Shown: positions 1 to 8,986 of the stretch, piece by piece | Numbering within the stretch: position 1 is the stretch's first letter | Layout of the letters: every line of letters begins with the position of its first letter | Assembly (NCBI GenBank): GCA_903953895.1 | Contig: CAJBLH010000053.1 | Span: 1-51,486, forward strand | Source of the DNA: an uncultured Desulfobacteraceae bacterium | Lineage (GTDB): Bacteria; Desulfobacterota; Desulfobacteria; Desulfobacterales; Desulfatirhabdiaceae | Length of the DNA: 51,486 nucleotides | Direction of reading: 5' to 3' | Program-made: the position numbers and the translations under genes | The notes under the pieces: model-generated | Databases searched by the model: none | What the model was told of the DNA's origin: nothing | Seen by the model: the letters and a program-made list of their open reading frames with translations, nothing else

Positions 1-325
1 CTCCCCTGATGGTAAGTATTGCGCCTTCTATTTTGACCAACTGAACTATGGACAGTCCGATATGGTTGGGCCTTAACGGCGAACGTGTTGCGAAAACTCC
101 CCGTTCGAATTTGTCCATGAATGGCGTTACAGTAAGACAGGCTCTACCTGCTTTATGGAAAAGATAGATGAGATAAATGTGACTAAAACCGTTCAAATCT
201 TTAAGACCTTCGATATAATGCTCCTGTACATGCACCGTACCTTCGATATTCATCGCCCCCTTAGGCTGTATAGGCATGTTTTCAATATCGGTAAAAGGTG
301 AATGAATAATACCAATCGGTTTCAA
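1..325 (-). CDS. TrmO/TsaA-like tRNA methyltransferase (partial)
   Basis: About 108 residues can be read before the gene runs off the window. It starts at a TTG (325-323) with GAGG about nine bases upstream. The frame carries the family signature with FATRSPLRPNHIGLS near its end, preceded by IGIIHSPF at the N-terminus. The TsaA/TrmO (YaeB) family methylates the N6 of threonylcarbamoyladenosine-37 in tRNA using S-adenosylmethionine; some bacterial relatives have other or unknown roles. The second Pro of the usual RPNPIG motif is His here. The C-terminal half is missing only because the window ends. The family call is secure; the exact substrate is not. Confidence 0.72.
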   Translation of the reverse strand, partial: MKPIGIIHSPFTDIENMPIQPKGAMNIEGTVHVQEHYIEGLKDLNGFSHIYLIYLFHKAGRACLTVTPFMDKFERGVFATRSPLRPNHIGLSIVQLVKIEGAILTIRG

Positions 326-330
326 AATAT

Positions 331-420
331 TTATCCTCTATCCCTTGCATCAAGTACAACACAGTCATCACCTTCCTGACCACTGGATGCAATGTCGGTA
401 ATGGTAACAATCGGTTTCAT
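331..420 (-). CDS. Possible 29-aa upstream ORF
   Basis: A short ATG-started frame that begins MKPIVTITDI and stops just before the Shine-Dalgarno of the TrmO-like gene, so the two could be translationally coupled. Its first residues resemble the start of the downstream protein (MKPIGIIHSP), which may be chance or a small duplication. No domain is recognisable. It could equally be non-coding leader. Confidence 0.2.
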   Translation of the reverse strand: MKPIVTITDIASSGQEGDDCVVLDARDRG

Positions 421-427
421 AAATATA

Positions 428-994
428 TCATTCATGCAGGGCATCAATGAACTCTTTGTCAGAATACAATTTGTTTAATAGGCCTCGAACTAATACAGGG
501 TATTGATTCTGGCCATTTGAAACGGCAACTTCACTGGAAGACGATGACTCGAACTGAATTTCAGCAGAAAGGATTTTATCGAATTCTATATAACCATTTC
601 TGAAAGTGGTGAACCTTGCCTCCATCGAACCATATCCTGTATTGGAATCAGAGATGTCGATCTCATTTTTAAGAAGCATTGTTGATATTTTGACAGTAGA
701 TTTTGAATCCAGTAAATTTGCATCAGCCATGTCTCTTCTAAGTGCATCCTCCAGGTATTGGGCATAGCTCCTTGAAGATGATACCAAAGGATTCCCGCGC
801 AATGTTATGTTGTTGACCTTTTCGTTTAATCTTTTTGGTGTTACAGCCCCGATGTCAACCTTGGATAGATTTTCTCGTTTAAGAGTGTCAATCATTGCGT
901 AATCAGAATAATATTTTGGTGTTATTATGATATCTGTGGCGCAACCGGTAACGGTCAACATGGCCAGAAAACCCATAATCGCATATGATTTCAT
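428..994 (-). CDS. Putative outer-membrane lipoprotein, unknown function
   Basis: A 188-residue protein with a short lipoprotein signal peptide: MKSYAIMG, a hydrophobic stretch and the lipobox LTVTGC, so Cys18 should be lipidated. The mature part is soluble, with mixed alpha/beta character (LRGNPLVSSSRSYAQYLEDA and a C-terminal VLVRGLLNKLY). I recognise a recurrent proteobacterial lipoprotein type but no named family. AAGGGAAG lies at a good distance from the ATG. It starts four bases after the stop of the upstream 171-aa frame, so both are probably one transcription unit. Function unknown; the lipidation signal is the only firm inference. Confidence 0.6.
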   Translation of the reverse strand: MKSYAIMGFLAMLTVTGCATDIIITPKYYSDYAMIDTLKRENLSKVDIGAVTPKRLNEKVNNITLRGNPLVSSSRSYAQYLEDALRRDMADANLLDSKSTVKISTMLLKNEIDISDSNTGYGSMEARFTTFRNGYIEFDKILSAEIQFESSSSSEVAVSNGQNQYPVLVRGLLNKLYSDKEFIDALHE

Positions 995-998
995 GATA

Positions 999-1514
999 TT
1001 ATTCTTCCCTTATACAGCGGCGAGTGCCTAATTTATTCTTACCCAGCGGATGGTCATACAACATTCCCCACATGTCACTTGAAATATTATTCTCATTCTT
1101 CTGAATATATTTTATTAAATTCGGAAAACGGGAAATATATACATAAGCGTTTCTGCTTCCCCGTTCAGACATACTCCAGATATCCGGGCCTCTATTCGTT
1201 GTCAGGAAAAACGAGGATGGATACTTCGAAAGGAAATCATACAGGTCAATAATCTTTTGTTTGCTTCCAGTTAATTGAGGGATACCATAAATGCTCATGG
1301 ATAAAATAATCAAATATTTCCTGCCGGGGCTTATAATATCCGATAAAGGCCGGCTGTAGAACGAGAATCTATATCGGGAAGGCTCGACATAGACAGGCCC
1401 TGCAGAATTATTTCCGTAATAAAAATTGATCCATGTCCTGCGGAACCACCCGTGTGTGCCCAAATAAAATAGGTTTTCATAATTAACCTCGATTTGTAAT
1501 TTTAGGCGCCTCAC
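999..1514 (-). CDS. Hypothetical protein, possible 5' frameshift
   Basis: A 171-residue frame rich in aromatic and basic residues (GWFRRTWINFYYGN, PSRYRFSFYSRP), directly upstream of the lipoprotein gene. No family recognised and no signal peptide seen. The only in-frame start is a GTG without a clear ribosome binding site. A well-placed GAGG precedes an ATG near 1484 in another frame that reads MKTYFIW and then stops after about 50 codons. The two frames overlap exactly where the protein turns into GWFRRTW. The real gene may therefore begin at that ATG and have suffered a single-base indel, or a sequencing error, within its first ten codons. Confidence 0.4.
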   Translation of the reverse strand: MRRLKLQIEVNYENLFYLGTHGWFRRTWINFYYGNNSAGPVYVEPSRYRFSFYSRPLSDIISPGRKYLIILSMSIYGIPQLTGSKQKIIDLYDFLSKYPSSFFLTTNRGPDIWSMSERGSRNAYVYISRFPNLIKYIQKNENNISSDMWGMLYDHPLGKNKLGTRRCIREE

Positions 1515-1684
1515 TGTTTAGAATATTTGCATCATTTTAAATCAGACAAATGGTCATTTCCGGTTCTGAATAACCATTGTTTAGCTGAATCAACCATCAT
1601 AAAGATTCATATCCGGATAGTGTTTTACTGTACGTTCTTTACAAATACTGTGACTGAGCATTGCATCCGAATGATCCTGCTAAC

Positions 1685-2692
1685 TCAGGGCAGCCTATAT
1701 ATAACCCCGCCCCAAGTGAGTCCAGCGCCCAGACCGATAAACATAACATTGCATCCTGACTTCAGCATCCCTTTCTCCATCACTTCATCCAAGGCTATGG
1801 GAATTGTAGCTCCGGTGGTATTTCCATATTTCTGAATATTATTATAAATTTTTTCCTCAGGGATATTCATTCGATCCCTGAATGCTTCATTTATCCGCAA
1901 GTTGGCCTGGTGGGGAATAACCATATCCAGATCTTCAGCTTGGATACCTGCTTTTTCCAGCAGTTCCCGGGCTACTTTAGGTAGTAGAGTGACCGCCAGT
2001 TTGAAAACGGTTTTCCCGTCCATGTAAGGGAAAAACTCCTGTTTGGCCAGTACCGCCGCATTCATGACTGGACCGCTTTTCTGCGCCGGAACCCCCACTT
2101 TCAAAATACCTGCATAATTTCCATCGGCATGAAAGACAGAAGCCAGAATGCCAATTTCCTTGTCAGTCTCTTCACCCTCAATGCAGATTGCACCTGCTCC
2201 ATCGGCAAAAATAACTGCTGTATCGCGATTCTGAGTGGTCAGTTCAAGAAACCGGCTCTGGGTTTCAGCCCCGACCAACAGGATTTTCCGCGCCTTGCCA
2301 CTTCGGATATAGGCATCACACAATTCCAATCCATGAAGAAAACCGGTGCATTGTTGCCGAATATCAAGTGCTGGAACATTTTTAGCACCCAGTTTATGTT
2401 GAAGAATGACACCTGACCCGGGAACATAAACATCTGAGGTCATGGTGGCGAATATAATCAGATCAAGATCGGTAGGTTCCCAACCAGCCCTGCCAAGGGC
2501 TGTCTTTGAGGCTTCCAGCGCCAGGTCCGATGTTCCCACGTCATCACCGTCTTTTACCCAATATCTGCCTTCAATCCCTGTGCGTTGGCGAATCCATTCA
2601 TCTGAGGTGTCCAAAATTTTGGCTAAATCATCGTTGGATACATGATGGTTCGGTAAGAACCTGCCAGTGCTTTTTATAATAGATCGTTTCAT
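1685..2692 (-). CDS. fabH: Beta-ketoacyl-ACP synthase III (FabH family)
   Basis: A 335-residue thiolase-fold enzyme of normal FabH length. FabH condenses an acyl-CoA with malonyl-ACP to start fatty-acid synthesis; relatives use other acyl groups. The catalytic triad is present: Cys115 in QQCTGFLHG, His261 in IPHQANLRI and Asn291 in YGNTTGATIP. The N-terminal DTSDEWIRQRTGI motif and the C-terminal GLGAGLTWG motif are typical. It stands alone and is not next to other fab genes, so it may be a secondary FabH for a specialised starter unit rather than the housekeeping copy. The ribosome binding site is weak. The upstream region resembles that of the SEC-C operon (see the repeats at 2766 and 4025). 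Confidence 0.9.
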   Translation of the reverse strand: MKRSIIKSTGRFLPNHHVSNDDLAKILDTSDEWIRQRTGIEGRYWVKDGDDVGTSDLALEASKTALGRAGWEPTDLDLIIFATMTSDVYVPGSGVILQHKLGAKNVPALDIRQQCTGFLHGLELCDAYIRSGKARKILLVGAETQSRFLELTTQNRDTAVIFADGAGAICIEGEETDKEIGILASVFHADGNYAGILKVGVPAQKSGPVMNAAVLAKQEFFPYMDGKTVFKLAVTLLPKVARELLEKAGIQAEDLDMVIPHQANLRINEAFRDRMNIPEEKIYNNIQKYGNTTGATIPIALDEVMEKGMLKSGCNVMFIGLGAGLTWGGVIYRLP

Positions 2693-2765
2693 AATTTGGT
2701 AACAACCATTTGTTCTCTGTGAAAAGTCTGAAGAGACCTGTGCTGTTAATAAGAAGTTTTTTTGC

Positions 2766-2883
2766 TCATCGCTGTTTTGAATGAGTGACCCATCCTAAAA
2801 AATGATAAACCATATTTGAAATGTCAACAATCTTGCATTATCCTTGAGTTCGGTCATCCTTAAGGATACTTTTGGTATTGTTA
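2766..2883. repeat. Upstream repeat copy A (fabH side)
   Basis: This stretch resembles 4025-4125 further right. Shared blocks are catcgctgtttt, a block ending in caacaatc followed by ttgcattatccttga, and a GATAC-centred palindrome. It lies upstream of the minus-strand fabH gene and contains, on the minus strand, TTGACA (2827-2822). It is probably a shared promoter/operator module that was duplicated. Confidence 0.45.
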
Positions 2884-2975
2884 ACATTTAAATCAGCTAT
2901 CGATTTTCGACGCCGATCTGCCATAACGCACAGATTTTATATTTATTTTTGGCATCCCATTGAACTGAACCAGTG

Positions 2976-3299
2976 CTATTCAATGTAATCTTTGGGTAAA
3001 TCCATATATTCCCACAATTCGTTCTGATGGAGAAAAATTGGATCTGCGTTATTCATTATAAATTCATCAACATCCATGCCATCTATTGTCGGGGGTCGTT
3101 TAACACGCTTCTGCTTACCATTCATAAAAACGGTCATATATTCTTGTTGCCTTTTTTTCTTTGCCGCCTTTTGTGCTGGAGTTAGCTTTTTCTTATTTTT
3201 TTCATTTAAATTTATCTGGCTCGTCGTTGTTTTGTATGGATGTGAAATAAAGAAAACCATTGCGGATTGACCCAATTCGCCATTCGCATTCTTATGCAT
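2976..3299 (-). CDS. Small basic hypothetical protein
   Basis: A 107-residue protein with a Lys-rich middle (KKKLTPAQKAAKKKRQQEY) and an acidic C-terminal third. No domain recognised. Its ATG overlaps the last eight bases of the SEC-C gene, which argues for translational coupling and a shared role. The basic stretch could bind nucleic acid or ribosomes, but that is only a guess from charge. Confidence 0.5.
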   Translation of the reverse strand: MHKNANGELGQSAMVFFISHPYKTTTSQINLNEKNKKKLTPAQKAAKKKRQQEYMTVFMNGKQKRVKRPPTIDGMDVDEFIMNNADPIFLHQNELWEYMDLPKDYIE

Positions 3300-3984
3300 T
3301 TTGCGCTCTTTTTTTCTCTACTTCATTAAGCCTATCAATCAAATCTTTTTTTCCATCGATATTCATATCTAAAGCCATTTTATAGATTTGCTCAGCTCGT
3401 TCATAATCCGGATCATAATTCTTTTTCAATGGCCAAAGATACATATCCCCCCATGCAATATAGCTCCACATATTATCAGGGTATAACTCAATCAGTTTCT
3501 TAAAACAGTTATTTCCTTCTTCAAAATTTCCAAGAGCACACTGGGACTCAGCGATTGCTCTTTTCATATTATGCATTACTGATTCATTTGAGTCTGGAAA
3601 GAGTGAACAAAATTCTTCACAATATGTGATTCTTTTCTGATAATAGATTGGGTTGTCAATGCCTGCATTTCCAAGTTCCATTTCAAGGTCTTGGCACCAA
3701 TTAAAAATTGGTTCACGTCCGGAGAAAACTGTTTCAGCTTCTTTAATGTCTCTGAATTCAGGTTTGAATCTACTTTTTAAATTATCCCATAACTTCAGCC
3801 AAGTATCACATGCCTTTGCAGTTTCATTTTTTTGAAGAAGCGACCATCCTTTTTCCATTAATACATCGAGTTCATCACGATTTTTGACCGAGTGCGAATC
3901 TGATTGATTTTTATTTAAACAACATTTCTTATACTTTTTCCCACTCCCACAAAAGCATAGTTCATTTCTTCCTATTTTAGCCAT
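3292..3984 (-). CDS. SEC-C motif protein with TPR-like repeats
   Basis: A 230-residue protein. Residues 6-22 are a SEC-C zinc motif (RNELCFCGSGKKYKKCC), the module also found at the C-terminus of SecA and in many uncharacterised proteins. The rest is helical with TPR-like features (ALGNFEEGNNCFKKLIELYP, DYERAEQIYKMALDM), suggesting a protein-interaction scaffold. GGAAGGAA precedes the ATG. It is the first gene of a two-gene unit with the 107-aa protein. A plausible promoter, TTGAAT-N17-TATAAA, lies upstream on the minus strand inside repeat copy B. Function unknown. Confidence 0.7.
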   Translation of the reverse strand: MAKIGRNELCFCGSGKKYKKCCLNKNQSDSHSVKNRDELDVLMEKGWSLLQKNETAKACDTWLKLWDNLKSRFKPEFRDIKEAETVFSGREPIFNWCQDLEMELGNAGIDNPIYYQKRITYCEEFCSLFPDSNESVMHNMKRAIAESQCALGNFEEGNNCFKKLIELYPDNMWSYIAWGDMYLWPLKKNYDPDYERAEQIYKMALDMNIDGKKDLIDRLNEVEKKRAQNA

Positions 3985-4024
3985 ATTTTCCTTCCGTTTC
4001 GAATATTTTTACATAGTAACCGGC

Positions 4025-4125
4025 GCATCGCTGTTTTATATGTTAACCACTATGAAAATTCAACAATCATTGCATTATCCTTGAATCCTGCAATCTTTAA
4101 TGATACTAAAAGTATCCTCAATTCT
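4025..4125. repeat. Upstream repeat copy B (SEC-C side)
   Basis: Second copy of the region at 2766-2883. It includes a perfect palindrome GATACT-AAA-AGTATC (about 4102-4116), a candidate operator, and a minus-strand TTGAAT-N17-TATAAA promoter leading into the SEC-C operon. The copies differ by small indels and substitutions. Confidence 0.45.
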
Positions 4126-5139
4126 CCCGACACCCATTCATTAAGAAATTACCCTATGACAAAGCAGCTTTGTCTGTCAAACAAATTGATGCATTCAGGA
4201 TAGACGTCGCAGGGGGGGCACGGCAACGCATAGCCGCGGGAGGGATTTTTGTGTGAACGCGTGCAGAGATTTTTTAAAAATCAGTGATCATTTTGGCAGA
4301 TAATCGGAGAACCGAGGAGATAATTCCAATCAATTAAAACAAATTTGCAGAAATTTCGAGGCAGAATATAAACTGAAGAACGGGGAATGAAGACAACATT
4401 TCATTTTTCCCTGTGATAGGCCTGCGGTCATCCATTTGTCTATTGCTATCAAATCCGGAATCCCACCGTTATTCAGGTCAGGTTCTGTTTATTATAAGCT
4501 TATCCCGTATCTATTAGCGAGGGACATTTCAATCGCAAAATAACAAAACCATTTTGATCAGAGGAAGTAGATGCAAGGCCAAACTCACCCTTTTAAAAAA
4601 ATCTGAACTTTTTGGCAGAAAAAACGCTCAGGTTATTTTCGTCGCCTTTTGTAAAATTTCTGCCGAGATATATTCTACCCAGCAGGGGGGGGTGTCGGCC
4701 GGACGACACCCCCTATCTAATTGATATATAAAATGATATATGCCACTCCCATTTCGTTTTGTATCTAATTTTTTGGTGAAGATACCGAACCACAACCCGG
4801 CATATATCCTCGAAAAAACAGAAAACATCCCCCTTGATAAGGCGATATGATCACTTTCCCCAAATTCATCCGATTAGCAGTCAGAAGATGACTGTGGGTG
4901 AATATCGCAAGGTATTGAGCGGGCAGTTGCAGTCGATGGCGGGGATGAGTGATAATGAACCCGCACATGCGCTCGGAAGAGCTGGAAGGCATCCGTGAAT
5001 CTCTAAAGACAGCTTTTGACGAACTGGGCGAAACACTTCCGCTACGAGGTACTCAGTGCAGGGCAGCTCAAAAAGTACCTGAATGCGGACTGGTAAGAGC
5101 GACAGGTGAACGGTGAGTAACACGGATTGGAGAAAGAAA
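4126..5139. other. Non-coding stretch with strong hairpin and gene debris
   Basis: No convincing intact gene in about 1 kb. A 10-bp GC-rich inverted repeat (GGGGGTGTCG at 4688-4697 with CGACACCCCC at 4704-4713) forms a strong hairpin with no T-run, so it is not a standard terminator. From about 4888 to 5096, short plus-strand frames look like decayed coding sequence: ELEGIRESLKTAFDELGET continues in another frame as YEVLSAGQLKKYLNADW and a stop. This is probably the tail of a gene removed by deletion beside the TrlF operon. Its family is not recognisable. Confidence 0.4.
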
Positions 5140-7776
5140 ATGAGTGATTCATCTGCATTTCCTGAGATATTCAAACATGGCTCCAGTTGGCTGCGTGCTG
5201 ATTTTCATCTGCATACCAGAGCTGACAAGGAGTTCACCTATACGGGCGAAGATAATAGCTACGCTGCCGAATATGTTGCCGGTTTAAAGGCTGCAAACAT
5301 CCAGATAGGGGCTATAGCCAATCACAATAAATTCGATAAAGATGAGTTTAAAGCTCTACGCAAAAAAGCCAGAAAGGAAGATATTTTTCTCCTTCCTGGT
5401 GTCGAACTGTCCATCAACGATGGCGCTAACGGTATTCACACAATCATCGTTTTTCACGATAACTGGCTCGAGAACGGCAATGACTACATCTCTCCGTTCA
5501 TCACCACGATGTTCCCAGGGAAAGCGCCCGTGGAATATCAACATGAAAATGGCCGGAGTGACAAAAGCATTCTCCAGGTTGTGGAAGAGCTGGATAAGAC
5601 TCCCAGAGATTATTTTCTGGTTTTTGCGCATGTCGAACAAAAAAGCGGTCTCTGGCATGAAATGTCTGGTGGCAAGCTGAGCGATTTTGCACAGGGACGC
5701 TATGAGAAGGTGCGGAGACGAGTACTCGGTTTTCAGAAGGTTCGCACCCGCGATGAAAGAACCAAAGTTAAATCCTGGCTTGGCAGTTGGTATCCGGCAG
5801 AGGTAGAAGGCTCTGATTGCAAATCCATCGCTGAGATCGGCAAAGGAGAGAAAAGTTTTATCAAGTTAGGCGCGTTTTCCTTTGATGCCATCAAGTTTGC
5901 TTTGCTCGACAAAGATAGTCGTGTCTGCAACGAGCCCGGAAAGCACAACCATTCTCATATAAAAAGTATCAGATTTGCAGGCGGAACCTTATCTGGGCAG
6001 GAGCTGCATTTTTCACCGGAACTCAATACCATGATTGGCATCCGTGGCAGCGGTAAATCTTCAATATTGGAAGCTATGCGGTATGTCCTGGATATACCTT
6101 TTGGTGAGAAAGCGGGAGATACAAAGTATAAGCTGGAGTTGGTAGGCTTCACCATGGGCAGCGGTGGTAAAGTCGAAATTGACGCCGTTGATCGGTATGG
6201 CCAGCCTTATATCATTCGGCGAGTCTGGAAGGAAAACTACGCTGAAGTTTTGATCGAGGGCAAGCTGCAGCCAGGTGTGTCGGTACGGGAAACAGTTATA
6301 CATAAGCCCATCTATTTTGGGCAGAAAGATCTTTCCAGTACCGGTGAAGGGTTTGAAAAGGACCTGGTTGAAAAGCTTCTGGGGTCGAAACTTGACAATG
6401 TCCGCCGGGAGATTGACGCCCAGAAAACAAAGGTCGTTGCTGCAGTTGACCGGTTGCAGAAAATTACCAGTGTCTCCGAGCAGATATTAGAACAAAAGGC
6501 AATCCAGCAGGACACGGAACACCGCTTGAAGTTCTATGCCGATCAAGGTATTGAAGAAAAACTTCAAAAGCGACTTGATTTTGAAAGTGATATTCGAGCG
6601 ATGCAAAGAGGAATCGGGCTGGCTGAGGGCTTTATCTCTGACTTGGCGAATCTTCTGGCCGGCCACGAAGATGATATCAGGAACTTTGAAGGTCATACCT
6701 CAAAGCATAACAAACAACTTTTCAATTTATTTTACACCGATTATGCGCCTTTTATTCAGACGATCGACCGGATCAAAACAGATTTGGCCTCTTTATTGAA
6801 AAGCAAGGAAGCGATTTTGAAGAGGCAGGCAGAACTTGCTGAAATCCGAAAAGGGCTTGTGGAAGAGTTCGCTGAAATTGAGAGAAAACTTGCAGAAGAG
6901 CTAAGAAGTTCCGGGACTCAGAACATCAGTTCAGAGGAGTTCCTTGCCCTGAAAAAAAAGCTGAGTATGGCAAAACAGATGATTGCAGAACTCGAGAAAC
7001 AGGGTACTCAGAAGGAAGCATTGCAAACAACTTTGTTTGAAGCGTTGCAGAAACTGAACGACCTTTGGCATAAAGAGTTTACGCTCATCAAGCAAGAACT
7101 TGATAAGGTTGGCACAAGCAGTGCATCTTTGTCTATTGAATCGGACTATAAAGAAGACCGGCAGGCATTTCTTGGCTTTATGAAGGAAATGTTCAAAGGC
7201 AGTGGAATACGGGAAACGACGTATCAGGGAATTGTTGATCAATATCAAGATTTTGTTGGCATATATAGAGACATTGAAAATGCAAAACGGTATTTTGGCA
7301 GCAATCCGCAGATATTGAGCGATCTGTTTATGCAGCATCTCAAACCACTTCTTACCTACCAGACCCCGAATAAATTCACCATCAAGTATCGTGGCAAGGA
7401 GTTGCAGCATCACTCCCTTGGGCAGAGGGCTTCAGCACTGATCCTTTTTGTCCTCAGTCAACGGGAAAATGATGTCATTATTATCGATCAGCCTGAGGAT
7501 GACCTGGACAATCAGACCATTTATGAAGATGTAATCAAGCTGATCAGGCAAATGAAGCCGGAGGTGCAATTTATTTTTGCCACCCATAATCCGAATATAC
7601 CTGTGCTGGGAGACGCCGAACAGGTGCATGCCTGTTCTTTTATGGATGACAGGGTTTCCGTTCAGACAGGGAGTGTTGATGACGCCAGCACCCAAAAGAC
7701 AATCGTGAACATTATGGAAGGTGGTCAGGAGGCCTTTAATCGCCGCAAGGAAATTTACCAGATATGGAAACCATAG
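5140..7776 (+). CDS. TrlF-type protein: PHP domain plus SMC-like ATPase
   Basis: An 878-residue protein when started at the ATG with GGAG upstream; a GTG at 5113 would add nine residues. Residues 15-260 form a PHP-type metallo-phosphoesterase (FHLHTRADKEF, then AIANHNKFD). An ABC/SMC-like ATPase follows: Walker A IGIRGSGKSS at about 300-308, a long coiled coil, and the C-terminal signature/Walker B region LGQRASALILF and IIIDQPEDDLDN with a switch His in FATHNPN. This architecture matches the TrlF family, known mainly from genomic context with stress and defence genes. It overlaps the next gene by 13 bases, so the two form one operon. A nuclease or nucleotide-processing defence role is inference. 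Confidence 0.8.
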   Translation: MSDSSAFPEIFKHGSSWLRADFHLHTRADKEFTYTGEDNSYAAEYVAGLKAANIQIGAIANHNKFDKDEFKALRKKARKEDIFLLPGVELSINDGANGIHTIIVFHDNWLENGNDYISPFITTMFPGKAPVEYQHENGRSDKSILQVVEELDKTPRDYFLVFAHVEQKSGLWHEMSGGKLSDFAQGRYEKVRRRVLGFQKVRTRDERTKVKSWLGSWYPAEVEGSDCKSIAEIGKGEKSFIKLGAFSFDAIKFALLDKDSRVCNEPGKHNHSHIKSIRFAGGTLSGQELHFSPELNTMIGIRGSGKSSILEAMRYVLDIPFGEKAGDTKYKLELVGFTMGSGGKVEIDAVDRYGQPYIIRRVWKENYAEVLIEGKLQPGVSVRETVIHKPIYFGQKDLSSTGEGFEKDLVEKLLGSKLDNVRREIDAQKTKVVAAVDRLQKITSVSEQILEQKAIQQDTEHRLKFYADQGIEEKLQKRLDFESDIRAMQRGIGLAEGFISDLANLLAGHEDDIRNFEGHTSKHNKQLFNLFYTDYAPFIQTIDRIKTDLASLLKSKEAILKRQAELAEIRKGLVEEFAEIERKLAEELRSSGTQNISSEEFLALKKKLSMAKQMIAELEKQGTQKEALQTTLFEALQKLNDLWHKEFTLIKQELDKVGTSSASLSIESDYKEDRQAFLGFMKEMFKGSGIRETTYQGIVDQYQDFVGIYRDIENAKRYFGSNPQILSDLFMQHLKPLLTYQTPNKFTIKYRGKELQHHSLGQRASALILFVLSQRENDVIIIDQPEDDLDNQTIYEDVIKLIRQMKPEVQFIFATHNPNIPVLGDAEQVHACSFMDDRVSVQTGSVDDASTQKTIVNIMEGGQEAFNRRKEIYQIWKP

Positions 7777-8915
7777 AAATATTAACAATTCTATCTCAGG
7801 GTGAGGACAGCCTGAATCAGTTTAAAAAAAATATTACCAACGCAGACTCGCTCGCGGCTGAGATTGTCGCCTTCAGTAACGGAAAAGGGGGAAATCTCTT
7901 TATTGGTGTTGATGATGATGGAACTGTTACCGGTTTATCCAAAGAAGATATTCAACGCCTCAATCAGTTGGTGTCGAATACTGCCAGTCAAAGTGTGATC
8001 CCTGCTGTTAATCCGACGACCATGATCGCAACGGTTCACGGCCTTCTTATTCTCATAGTTGAAGTACCCAAAGGCATCAATAAACCGTATCAGGATAAAA
8101 ATGGTGTCTTTTGGGTAAAAAGCGGCGCTGATAAAAGAAAAGCAACCTCGCGCGAGGAGATTCAGCGGCTATTCCAATCATCAGGGATGGTTCATGCCGA
8201 TGTTAATCCTTCAGGCTTGACCGTCGCTGACCTGGATATGCCATATTTCCAGAGATTCTTTGAAAAGCGTTACGGAGAGAAGCTGGAAGATCAGGCATTG
8301 CCGCTTGAGCAGACAATTACAAACATGAATTTGGGCATTGCCGGGGAACTGAATCTTACCGGGGCCTTACTTTTTAGTAAAAATCCATCAACTCGGTTAC
8401 CCGTATTTATTGTAAAGGCAGGGGCTTTTCCTGGCGAAACCATAACAACTGAGTCCTACCTTGATAGTCGTGACATCGGAGGGAAAATTGCGGATATCTT
8501 CCAACAGACACTGAGCTTTATTTTCGCAAATATAACGCATGTGCAAGGTAACCAGACTGTAAACAGTGCTGGGGATCCCGAGATTCCACGGATCGTTCTC
8601 GAGGAGCTGTTGACCAATGCCTTTGTGCATCGCGATTATTTTATTTCTGCTCCGATACGGGTCTTTGTCTTTGTCAATCGCGTTGAAATCATCAGCCCTG
8701 GACATCTGCCCAATAACCTTACTGTAGAGAATATCAAGGCAGGGAATTCAAATTCCCGTAACCCTGTTCTGGCTTCATTTGCCAATCAGATACTTCCGTA
8801 CAGGGGATATGGTTCCGGGATATTACGAGCATTAGCGAATTATTCTTTCATTGATTTTATTGATGACCGTGATGGAAACCTCTTTACCTGTGTCATTAAA
8901 AGAGGCAAGGCATGA
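7764..8915 (+). CDS. Schlafen/AlbA_2-type ATP-binding protein
   Basis: A 383-residue protein. The N-terminal part has the divergent AAA-4/AlbA_2 (Schlafen-related) fold: LNQFKKNITNADSLAAEIVA, FSNGKGGNLFIGVDDDG and FWVKSGADKRKATSREE. The C-terminal part has a HATPase_c_4-like region (VLEELLTNAFVHRDY, VEIISPGHLPNN, YRGYGSGILRAL). Many such proteins are annotated as putative transcriptional regulators, and several occur in phage-defence operons. The ATG lies inside the end of the TrlF gene and its own stop overlaps the start of another frame by ATGA, so it was the middle gene of a longer operon. The role beside TrlF is inferred. Confidence 0.8.
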   Translation: METIEILTILSQGEDSLNQFKKNITNADSLAAEIVAFSNGKGGNLFIGVDDDGTVTGLSKEDIQRLNQLVSNTASQSVIPAVNPTTMIATVHGLLILIVEVPKGINKPYQDKNGVFWVKSGADKRKATSREEIQRLFQSSGMVHADVNPSGLTVADLDMPYFQRFFEKRYGEKLEDQALPLEQTITNMNLGIAGELNLTGALLFSKNPSTRLPVFIVKAGAFPGETITTESYLDSRDIGGKIADIFQQTLSFIFANITHVQGNQTVNSAGDPEIPRIVLEELLTNAFVHRDYFISAPIRVFVFVNRVEIISPGHLPNNLTVENIKAGNSNSRNPVLASFANQILPYRGYGSGILRALANYSFIDFIDDRDGNLFTCVIKRGKA

Positions 8916-8986
8916 TCGATCAATGGTTTAAAAATGAGCTGCGATGTATTTACGATTACCATTCGGTAGCAGTAGGGCTGGCTTGA
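8912..8986 (+). pseudogene. Stub of a third operon gene
   Basis: The ATG overlaps the stop of the Schlafen-type gene (ATGA), the usual coupling inside operons. Only about 24 codons remain (MIDQWFKNELRCIYDYHSVAV) before a stop. The N-terminus resembles the start of PglZ-domain proteins, which occur in several defence systems, but the match is too short to be sure. The rest was probably lost by deletion. Confidence 0.35.

Noticed and set aside
4688-4713. GC-rich hairpin as a transcription terminator
   Set aside because: Strong stem, but no T-run on either strand and no gene ends beside it.
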